6,353 bases of DNA. It comes from JBDRGC01 sp043818215 (lineage in GTDB: Bacteria > Chloroflexota > Anaerolineae > Anaerolineales > UBA11858). Where the stretch lies: NCBI GenBank assembly GCA_043818215.1, contig JBDRGC010000035.1:1-6353 (forward strand), in the 5' to 3' direction. The notes below the pieces were generated by a model that ran no database searches, was not told where the DNA came from, and was given only the letters and a program-made list of their open reading frames with translations. Shown piece by piece: positions 1 through 4,613 of the stretch (its first letter is position 1; every line of letters starts with the position of its first letter). The translations under genes were made by a program, and so were the position numbers.

Positions 1-130
1 AGAACGCAGAGAAAAACCTAAAACCAAGTTTAGGAATTCATGCCAGAATCTGAGCAAAGTTCCGAAATCTTAAACTGATTTTCAATAATCTCAGCGATCT
101 CCGCGTGCTCTGCGGTGAAATAACCTTTTT
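1..130. repeat. Gene-free edge with inverted cgcagag-type short repeats
   Basis: No coding region is supported here. Positions 1-16 read agaacgcagagaaaaa, and the opposite strand of about 88-120 carries a related run containing accgcagag and cgcggaga. The two therefore look like inverted copies of one 'cgcagag' type intergenic repeat, separated by about 70 bases of AT-rich sequence. Runs of this style recur between genes in several environmental bacterial genomes, which I state from memory. The left copy is cut by the window edge. The stretch lies downstream of the first toxin gene on the minus strand. Confidence 0.4.
11..34 (-). terminator. Weak candidate intrinsic terminator after toxin module 1
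   Basis: Read on the minus strand, CCTAAA (34-29), a six-base loop and TTTAGG (22-17) form a perfect 6-bp stem followed directly by TTTTTC (16-11). That is the layout of a rho-independent terminator. The stem is short and AT-rich, so it would be weak, and it lies nearly 100 bases beyond the toxin stop codon. It is the only hairpin plus T-run I found downstream of this module. Confidence 0.35.
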
Positions 131-619
131 TCAGTGGACTCTTTGCTCTATCTCTCGGATGAGAAACGGTAAGTTTGGCTTGGTGAACGAAAGTTCGGGC
201 GCAGGAACGCGGTTGCGTTTGATATTGGGATGGACGTGCTTATGGTGTGGGTTGGTAGCTGCAAGTGTCGGGTCGTTTGGGTGTGAAAACGAGTCATACC
301 AGTACAATTTCTGCTTGCCAGGATACGCCGCCGTGCAATACTTCTGCGCCGATAATGTGATGAGTTGCTCGAACGCCAGGTTGCTGGCGGACACTGCGTA
401 ACCGTAGTATTCAATCTCTCCATGAGGCAGAAATGTCAGGTGTTCTACAACACATAATACGATTTATGACCCAAACAACAAAAACCCCTCAGCACGCCCA
501 AAGTAGGCGCCGGAGGGGATATAGGTCAGCGTGGATCGCTTGATGCCCGGATACCGGATGGGCAACGTGTACAGAAAGTGTTCATAAGCCGCCCGGGTAC
601 GTAACGGATTATATTCCAC
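131..619 (-). pseudogene. TumE-family (DUF6516) toxin, copy 1, interrupted by one in-frame TAA
   Basis: The frame opens at a GTG (619-617), five bases after the stop of the candidate antitoxin, and runs 51 codons to a TAA at 466-464. It then continues in the same frame for another 110 codons to TGA at 133-131. The two halves together make a family-like protein of about 162 residues. The N-terminal half contains RAAYEHFLYTLPIRYPGIKR and the C-terminal half contains KLYWYDSFSHP, NPHHKHVHP, NRVPAPELSF and NLPFLIREIE. The YWYD and PHHKH core is what I associate with the TumE/DUF6516 toxin component of two-gene toxin-antitoxin systems; its biochemical activity is not evident from sequence. Because the frame is unbroken on both sides of a single stop, this looks like a recent nonsense mutation, though a sequencing error or readthrough cannot be excluded. 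Relative to copy 2 it carries about 20 extra residues before the KLYWYD motif. A GTG at 394 could restart the C-terminal half, but no clear ribosome-binding site precedes it. Confidence 0.7.
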
Positions 620-624
620 GAGAA

Positions 625-900
625 TTATGCTGCTGCCAGTTGCTGGCGAATACGAGCCGCCGCGGGTTGGCGTGCGCTTAACTGCCGGTACTTTTTTACC
701 AGTTTGCGTTGTGTTTTGCACAGCGCCGCCCACTCGATGAACTCCATCCGGTATTCATCGTAGGCGTCGAATTCAGATAAATCCCCGTCGGTGAACGCCT
801 GATAAAATTCCCGTGACAGGATACCATACTGGTCCTCGAAATCAAGCAATTGTTTTCCCAGGAGACCAATATCTTTGACTAAATCGTGTAATCTAACCAT
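625..900 (-). CDS. Candidate antitoxin / TumE partner protein, copy 1
   Basis: This is a 91-residue soluble, charged, mostly helical-looking protein with no signal peptide or membrane segment. I chose the ATG at 900-898 because AGGAG (912-908) lies seven bases upstream and a consensus promoter lies just beyond. An in-frame ATG 11 codons earlier has no such signal. Key segments are an N-terminal helix beginning MVRLHDLVKDIG, then YGILSREFYQAFTDGDL and a FIEWAALCK segment, followed by a basic alanine-rich tail. The pattern 'YG..S..FY..F..G.L ... F.EW..L' is one I recall in small proteins encoded just upstream of DUF6516/TumE toxins, so an antitoxin role is likely from context. No helix-turn-helix is recognisable. 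The stop is five bases from the GTG of the toxin frame, so the two genes are tightly coupled. The gene is intact although its toxin partner is not. Confidence 0.72.
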   Translation of the reverse strand: MVRLHDLVKDIGLLGKQLLDFEDQYGILSREFYQAFTDGDLSEFDAYDEYRMEFIEWAALCKTQRKLVKKYRQLSARQPAAARIRQQLAAA

Positions 901-907
901 CACAATA

Positions 908-976
908 CTCCTGCAAAAATCATTCCAAACCATCAGGACATAATGTCATTATAACCATGCCCAATACGCCGGTCAA
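908..976 (-). promoter_or_regulatory. Consensus sigma-70 promoter and RBS for TumE module 1
   Basis: On the minus strand TTGACC (976-971) and a perfect TATAAT (953-948) are separated by 17 bases, the ideal spacing for a housekeeping sigma factor. A 35-base leader then leads to AGGAG (912-908) and the ATG at 900. The -35 box sits at the edge of the gcgagtg repeat array. A nearly identical arrangement precedes module 2, which supports both being real promoters. Confidence 0.8.
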
Positions 977-977
977 G

Positions 978-1047
978 TGGCATGTGGCGAGTGTGCGAGT
1001 GTGCAAGTGTGCGAGTGGCGAGTGGCGAGTGTGCGAGTGACAAATGG
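978..1047. repeat. gcgagtg(t) 7/8-bp tandem repeat array
   Basis: On the plus strand this stretch is built from units gcgagtg, gcgagtgt and gcaagtgt in mixed 7- and 8-base spacing, ending in the degenerate gagtgacaaatgg. It abuts the -35 box of the module 1 promoter. The same unit type makes up the longer array at 2016-2120, which abuts the module 2 promoter. No spacer/repeat alternation is present, so this is a minisatellite-like array and not CRISPR. Confidence 0.75.
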
Positions 1048-1236
1048 TAAACCATTCTGGACGTGCCGATTTCCGACGACTATGTAAGGTTTTAGCCCCA
1101 AAAGGTGATAAATATGCATTAGGGCAAAAGTCGCACGTAAAAAAAACAAGCCATTATGGAAGGCGGCGACCATGGATTGATTAAGGCGATGATTCGGAAG
1201 ATGTGATGTGTAACGAGTGATGCGTTAAGATGCGCT
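1048..1236. other. Intergenic stretch of unknown content
   Basis: This stretch lies between the repeat array and the end of toxin copy 2. It contains an A-rich run (cgtaaaaaaaacaagcc near 1135-1151) and no ribosome-binding site plus start that I can support. Short open frames cross it on the minus strand, but they continue into the tandem repeat and have no protein character. Its base composition differs from the flanking G-rich repeats. It may be part of a dispersed repeat or a gene remnant; I cannot assign it. Confidence 0.4.
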
Positions 1237-1657
1237 TTATTCCCCCAATGGGCGTTGGCTATTGTTTGCGAGTCCTTGCTCTATCTCTCGGATGAGAAAC
1301 GGCAAGTTGGGCATAGTGAACGAAAGTTCGGGTGCAGGAACGCGGTTGCGTTTGATATTGGGATGAACGTGTTTATGGTGTGGGTTGGTAGCAGCCAACG
1401 CGGGATCATCAGGATGAGACCAGGAGTCGTACCAATAAAGTTTCTCTGTCCCCCGATAGACTTCGTAACCCATCCTCGATTTTCCCCTTTCACAAGTTGA
1501 TGGCTTCCAGTACCCGGAGGCGAACATTGCCAGTGAAGAAAACTTCCCCTGTGAGAATAGCCCGCTTGTCGTCGATTTCCCACAGTGTCAACGTGGAGTG
1601 TAAGACGAATTCGTAGGTATCAGGAATACTATAGACCAGAAAACTGTAATCTACAAT
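1237..1657 (-). pseudogene. TumE-family (DUF6516) toxin, copy 2, frameshifted and start-less
   Basis: The N-terminal half reads from about 1657 (IVDYSFLVYSIP, LHSTLTLWEID, LTGEVFFTGN, RLRVLEAIN) and meets TGA at 1492-1490. The C-terminal half continues one frame over, with GYEVYRGTEKLYWYDSWSHP, NPHHKHVHP, NRVPAPELSF and NLPFLIREIE, ending at TAA 1239-1237. Both halves are family-like, so a net one-base frame change occurred between about 1465 and 1495, near the aaaggggaaaa runs. No ATG, GTG or TTG is in frame where the protein should begin; an ATT (1657-1655) occupies the expected position, about 18 bases after the antitoxin stop. With both lesions I read this as a dead toxin gene. The last 13 or so residues run past the usual end seen in copy 1. 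The C-terminal DNA is about 93% identical to copy 1 over 119 bp. Confidence 0.68.
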
Positions 1658-1674
1658 CGAGGAGAGTATAACGG

Positions 1675-1947
1675 CTAAACAGGGACGGGAACAGAGTGAA
1701 TGACTGCCAACAGGTCCGGCGCCTTTGTAATCGCATCTTCGTATTCATCTCGACAATCTAGCCACAGCTTATACAATCCCCGCCATTCCAGGAAATCGAA
1801 AAAGTCATCCCGTCCGTCGATGTCACATAACCGCCCTTCCTCGGCTAACTGGTAAAAGTTAGCGGATTTTAACCCATAACGCCGCTCGAATATCTGAAGC
1901 CGGGTTTCGATTTTCAACATGCTTAGTACAAGGTCACGGACAGACAT
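1675..1947 (-). CDS. Candidate antitoxin / TumE partner protein, copy 2
   Basis: This is a 90-residue soluble protein. The start is the ATG at 1947-1945, eight bases after AGGAG (1960-1956) and downstream of a consensus promoter. The same frame stays open much further upstream, but only through the tandem repeat, so I discard that extension. It shares with copy 1 the layout of a helical N-terminus (VRDLVLSMLKIE), the motif YGLKSANFYQLAEEGRL, an acidic stretch, and FFDFLEWRGLYKLW. Overall sequence identity with copy 1 is low. As in copy 1, the gene is intact while the toxin just downstream is broken. The antitoxin role is inferred from position next to a DUF6516-type toxin; no DNA-binding motif is evident. 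Confidence 0.7.
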   Translation of the reverse strand: MSVRDLVLSMLKIETRLQIFERRYGLKSANFYQLAEEGRLCDIDGRDDFFDFLEWRGLYKLWLDCRDEYEDAITKAPDLLAVIHSVPVPV

Positions 1948-1955
1948 AATAAATA

Positions 1956-2007
1956 CTCCTGTTATCAGCGTGGTTTCATTATAAGCCATGCTTAATACGC
2001 CGGTCAA
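1956..2007 (-). promoter_or_regulatory. Sigma-70 promoter and RBS for TumE module 2
   Basis: Minus-strand TTGACC (2007-2002) and TATAAT (1983-1978) are separated by 18 bases. The spacer differs from that of module 1 by only a few bases and one insertion, and AGGAG (1960-1956) leads the ATG at 1947. As in module 1, a gcgagtg-type array begins within about ten bases upstream of the -35 box. The region also lies between two divergent genes, so it may influence nagA. Confidence 0.78.
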
Positions 2008-2015
2008 GTGGGATA

Positions 2016-2120
2016 TGGCAAGTGTCCGAGTGTGCGAGTGGCGAGTGTGCGAGTGGCGAGTGTGCAAGTGGCGAGTGTGCAAGTGGCAAGTGTGCAAGTG
2101 GCAAGTATGCAAGTGGCAAA
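2016..2120. repeat. 15-bp tandem repeat array between module 2 and nagA
   Basis: Six contiguous 15-base units run from 2031 to 2120. The first two are tgtgcgagtggcgag. Later ones change progressively to tgtgcaagtggcaag and finally tatgcaagtggcaaa. A degenerate partial unit precedes them from 2016. Because 15 is a multiple of three, the array reads as an open VASVR/VASVQ pentapeptide in the nagA frame. It is built from the same 7/8-base element as the array at 978-1047. Confidence 0.85.
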
Positions 2121-2121
2121 T

Positions 2122-3315
2122 ATGACCACATTCGAAGCAATCTCTGGCGGAAAAGTATTCACTCCCGATCTGATGTTTGATGATGGGGTGGTACTCATCT
2201 GCGGTGGTGTGATTCAGGCTGTTGGCACCCCAAAAGATGTCTCCATCCCTGCCGGCGCAGAGATCATTGATGCCTCCGGCAAGTTGGTTGTCCCAGGTTT
2301 TGTGGATGTCCACATCCACGGGCTTTTGGGGTTCGATGCAATGGGGCCAAGTCTGGCAGATGTTATCATGTTGCTGCCGGCTTATGGGGTCACGTCTTTC
2401 ATGGCGACTACGTTGACCTGTCCTCGTAATGAGATACTCGCATCACTACGCGAGATGGCAGATGTTCTTGCGGACCCGCCGCGGGGGGCGCGCTGTTTAG
2501 GGATTCACCTCGAGGGGCCGTATCTTTCTCCCCTCAGGCCTGGGATGGCGACCCGGGAATGGCTGCATCCCTTAACCTGGGATGAATACCAGGCCTTTCA
2601 AGAAGCCGCTGGTGGGCATATCCGCATGATCACTTTCGCTCCAGAGGAGGGGGATGCAATCGGGCTTATTCCCAAACTCATCGAGGCTGGCGTCATCCCC
2701 GCTATCGGGCACTCGAATGCCACTTTCCAACAGGCGGCCAAAGCTGTCGAACTAGGGCTGGATCACGCTACGCATGTGTTCAATGCCATGCGCCCGTTTC
2801 ATCATCGGGAGCCGGGGGTTTTGGGCGCCGTCATGCATTCCGATCAAATGTTTGCCGAGTTGATTGCCGATGGTGTTCATGTTCACCCTGCGGCAATGGA
2901 TATTTTGCTGCGTATCAAAGGGGTAGATCGTGTACTGCTCATTTCCGACGCTGCGCCGTTTGCTGGCTTGCCGGATGGCGAGTACGAATGGAAACACGAA
3001 ACAGTATTAGTAAAAGAAGGAGGTTGTCGTTTGCTTGATGGCACCATCGCCGGTGCTCATGTTTTGATGGATGCCGGGGTGCGCAACCTGGTGCAGAAAG
3101 TAGGTTTGCCTCTGGATCGGGCATTGATCCCGGCCACGCGGACCGCGGCAGCCTCAGTTGGATTGAAGGCCAAAGGACGTATCGCCCCGGGATATGATGC
3201 CGATATAGTTTTATTAGATACAGAGATGTATCCATTCATGACGTTTGTGGAAGGCCGTGATGCGTGGAGGGTGGAGCGTGGCGGTGGAGCCTGGAGGGTG
3301 GAGCGTGAGGCGTGA
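2122..3315 (+). CDS. nagA: N-acetylglucosamine-6-phosphate deacetylase
   Basis: This cytoplasmic metal-dependent amidohydrolase removes acetate from GlcNAc-6-phosphate to give glucosamine-6-phosphate, in amino-sugar use and cell-wall recycling. From the ATG at 2122 it is 397 residues. The metal-binding HIHG is at 64-67, HLEGPYL with the metal-ligand glutamate at 129-135, GHSNA at 196-200, THVFNAM at 217-223, HHREPG at 227-232, and ISDA with the catalytic aspartate at 274-277. The ending GYDADIVLLD at 357-366 is typical of the family. The frame stays open back to a GTG at 2008, but that extension is only repeat-encoded pentapeptides. ATG 2122 begins the family-like MTTFEAISGGKVFTP. An in-frame ATG at 2107 is an alternative, and neither has a good ribosome-binding site. 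The last 16 or so residues (AWRVERGGGAWRVEREA) are encoded by a G-rich repeat and look like a tail added by repeat invasion. No sugar-transport or nagB gene is adjacent in the window. Confidence 0.93.
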   Translation: MTTFEAISGGKVFTPDLMFDDGVVLICGGVIQAVGTPKDVSIPAGAEIIDASGKLVVPGFVDVHIHGLLGFDAMGPSLADVIMLLPAYGVTSFMATTLTCPRNEILASLREMADVLADPPRGARCLGIHLEGPYLSPLRPGMATREWLHPLTWDEYQAFQEAAGGHIRMITFAPEEGDAIGLIPKLIEAGVIPAIGHSNATFQQAAKAVELGLDHATHVFNAMRPFHHREPGVLGAVMHSDQMFAELIADGVHVHPAAMDILLRIKGVDRVLLISDAAPFAGLPDGEYEWKHETVLVKEGGCRLLDGTIAGAHVLMDAGVRNLVQKVGLPLDRALIPATRTAAASVGLKAKGRIAPGYDADIVLLDTEMYPFMTFVEGRDAWRVERGGGAWRVEREA

Positions 3316-3316
3316 A
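3262..3316 (+). repeat. G-rich gcgtgga/gggtgga heptamer repeat forming the nagA 3' end
   Basis: The sequence is built from imperfect 7-base units gcgtgga, gggtgga, gcgtggc and gcctgga, ending in gcgtgag and gcgtgaa. It encodes the WRVER-type tail of NagA and includes the stop codon. The 19-mer cgtggagggtggagcgtgg at 3263-3281 recurs exactly, inverted, at 4595-4613. Confidence 0.75.
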
Positions 3317-3390
3317 GTGTAGCCCATGTTTTCACGTTTCACGTCTCACGGTGCATTTGTTATTCCCAGATGACTTTTACTCCACTGCGA

Positions 3391-3432
3391 AATTCCCTTA
3401 CTGACAATTCCAATTCCCTTGCTGATAATTCC
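3391..3432. repeat. Two 21-bp direct repeats
   Basis: Units 3391-3411 (starting aattcccttactgac) and 3412-3432 (starting aattcccttgctgat) match at 19 of 21 positions and are directly adjacent. A third partial aattcc follows. They are of a different type from the G-rich heptamers nearby, and no function is evident. Confidence 0.7.
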
Positions 3433-3530
3433 AATTCCTCGGTGTACTACCCGATATCTTGTCTGTAGGACGCGGACGAGCGCGGTCTCTTGTACCTGCA
3501 TTCCCCGACACTTCTACGGGATCACGCGTC

Positions 3531-3600
3531 ACCCGCCACCCGCCACCCTCCACCCTCTGCCCTCTACCCTCTGCCCTCTACCCTCTGCCCTCCACCCTCT
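3531..3600. repeat. C-rich heptamer array (acccgcc/accctct/gccctct), ten units
   Basis: Ten contiguous 7-base units occupy exactly 70 bases: acccgcc twice, accctcc, accctct, then alternating gccctct and accctct with one gccctcc. The strand is almost purely pyrimidine. It ends six bases beyond the EamA stop codon, so on the minus strand it is the first thing transcribed after that gene. Confidence 0.9.
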
Positions 3601-3606
3601 AATAGA

Positions 3607-4554
3607 TCAATCGTGCATCTGCCAGGGCAGGTCACTGGGGAGAGTGGGGTGGCTCAACCAGCTTAGCCATCCTCCCGGGCCGCGTTTTTGTGGGGGTGTC
3701 TTTTCCAGCCCGATAAGGAAGATACTGAGGCATAATAGAATCGCCCCAATCCATTGCTGAACGCTAAATCGCTCACCCAGCCACACCTGGGCCATGAGCA
3801 TGGTTATAAGCAACTCGCTCAACCCGAGGATGGCTGTCTGCATGCCGCCAATATGCTTGATTCCCAGGAATAGGGTTAACCGGGAGAGAAGAGTCACCAA
3901 CGTCAGCCCCATCAACGGCCCCCACGCCCCAACCTCGTGTGGCAGAGAGCCTATCGGGGAGAAGAAAAAAGCGGGCACAACGACTGCGCTCATCGCCAGC
4001 AATGTGTACACCGTGACGGTTGGCGCTGGCATATCATACAAAACGCGCTGATTGATGGGCAGGTGCAAAGCGTACAAGGCCGCAGAAGCTAACATCATCA
4101 AAACGCCGATCATATCAATCTCGGCTTGCCCTGTTTGGGTCAGGAGGTAAACTGCAACGATTGCAATGCCCAGGCGAAATAGTGTCAGGCGGCTGGGAGG
4201 TTGTTTGTCTAAGAAAAGCCACAAAGCCACGAATAGTGGATACTGCGCAAAAATGAGTTGCCCAACCCCGGCGCCAATCCGCCCCAATGCGCTGTAATAG
4301 AACAAAGACCCCAGCCCGTTGATCCACCCGGCTAACAGGCAGCCCAGCAGCCCAGCTGGATAGATGAAGAGATATTGGCGTTTGAAAATTGCAATGAACA
4401 CCAGTAATATCAGGGCTGCCAAAATAGTGCGAATTGCCACTACCGCTAAGGGCGGCACACCCATCATGATCGCAAGTTTCCCGAAGATGGGGGTCATGCC
4501 CAGAAAGAGTGCAGATGACAGCGCAGCGAAAATCCCCTTATTACGTATATTCAT
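3607..4554 (-). CDS. EamA/DMT-superfamily inner-membrane transporter
   Basis: The product is a 315-residue polytopic membrane protein with about ten hydrophobic segments, roughly at 8-26, 35-55, 65-85, 95-115, 123-139, 148-166, 180-198, 210-230, 240-258 and 265-283. That is two five-helix EamA repeats. Family-like marks are the early FLGMTPIFGKLA segment and the late SELLITMLMAQVWLGERFS, which fits the usual 'E....l......lgE' ending of the second repeat. Such proteins export or exchange amino acids and other small metabolites; the substrate cannot be read from sequence. The ATG at 4554 is used because the first membrane helix starts at once, but no strong ribosome-binding site precedes it. 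The gene follows the PLP-enzyme/receiver gene by 59 bases on the same strand and may be cotranscribed. About 30 proline- and tryptophan-containing residues after helix ten look like a loose tail. The gene ends next to the C-rich heptamer array. Confidence 0.88.
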   Translation of the reverse strand: MNIRNKGIFAALSSALFLGMTPIFGKLAIMMGVPPLAVVAIRTILAALILLVFIAIFKRQYLFIYPAGLLGCLLAGWINGLGSLFYYSALGRIGAGVGQLIFAQYPLFVALWLFLDKQPPSRLTLFRLGIAIVAVYLLTQTGQAEIDMIGVLMMLASAALYALHLPINQRVLYDMPAPTVTVYTLLAMSAVVVPAFFFSPIGSLPHEVGAWGPLMGLTLVTLLSRLTLFLGIKHIGGMQTAILGLSELLITMLMAQVWLGERFSVQQWIGAILLCLSIFLIGLEKTPPQKRGPGGWLSWLSHPTLPSDLPWQMHD

Positions 4555-4563
4555 AGGGCACTT

Positions 4564-4613
4564 TTCTCACGTCTCACGTCTCACATCTAACCCTCCACGC
4601 TCCACCCTCCACG
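4564..4613. repeat. tcacgtc and ccctccacgctcca repeat in the enzyme-EamA spacer
   Basis: The 59-base gap between the two minus-strand genes is almost entirely repeat: ctcacgtctcacgtctcaca (4567-4586), then a C-rich part from about 4591 to 4613. The latter includes ccacgctccaccctccacg (4595-4613), the exact inverted copy of 3263-3281. On the minus strand the repeat begins at the first base after the TAA stop of the upstream gene. There is no clear promoter for the EamA gene inside it. Confidence 0.75.

Larger units (their letters stand above)
3316..3606. other. Convergent repeat-rich spacer between nagA and the EamA gene
   Basis: No gene is supported. From left to right it holds a ttcacg/ctcacg run (3331-3350) that can pair with the cgtgaggcgtgaa at the nagA end (3304-3316), a 21-bp direct repeat pair (3391-3432), an unassigned GC-rich segment around 3465-3530, and a C-rich heptamer array (3531-3600). 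The nagA and EamA genes converge here. The inverted pairing at the left end could act as a transcript-end hairpin, but no T-run follows it. Confidence 0.6.

Noticed and set aside
464..466. Selenocysteine or pyrrolysine recoding at the internal stop
   Set aside because: The codon is TAA, which neither system uses.
973..1173. Small minus-strand protein of 66 residues
   Set aside because: Its C-terminal third is translated tandem repeat and it has no ribosome-binding site; not supportable.
1483..1507. Programmed +1 frameshift in toxin copy 2, like that of prfB
   Set aside because: The TTG TGA context lacks the CTT T slip codon and the spaced upstream Shine-Dalgarno of prfB, and the gene also lacks a start codon, so decay is the simpler reading.
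978..2120. CRISPR array
   Set aside because: The repeats are 7-15 bases, directly contiguous, with no unique spacers, and no cas genes are present. They are minisatellite-like arrays.
2008..2121. nagA starting at GTG 2008 with a 38-residue leader
   Set aside because: The extra residues are only repeat-encoded VASVR/VASVQ, there is no ribosome-binding site, and the GTG overlaps the -35 box of the divergent promoter. ATG 2122 starts family-like sequence.
1948..2319. A 214-residue minus-strand protein extending antitoxin copy 2 upstream
   Set aside because: The extension is antisense to nagA and passes through the repeat (CHLHT/RHSHT-like) and the promoter. The ATG at 1947 has a proper AGGAG.
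3419..3760. Plus-strand frame across the C-rich heptamer array
   Set aside because: Its middle is repeat-encoded (PLPSTLCPLPSAL-like) and its end is antisense to the EamA gene; no protein family character.
3263..4613. EamA gene as cargo of a transposon
   Set aside because: There is no transposase, and no target-site duplication is visible next to the 19-bp inverted copies. Kept only as a finding about the repeats.
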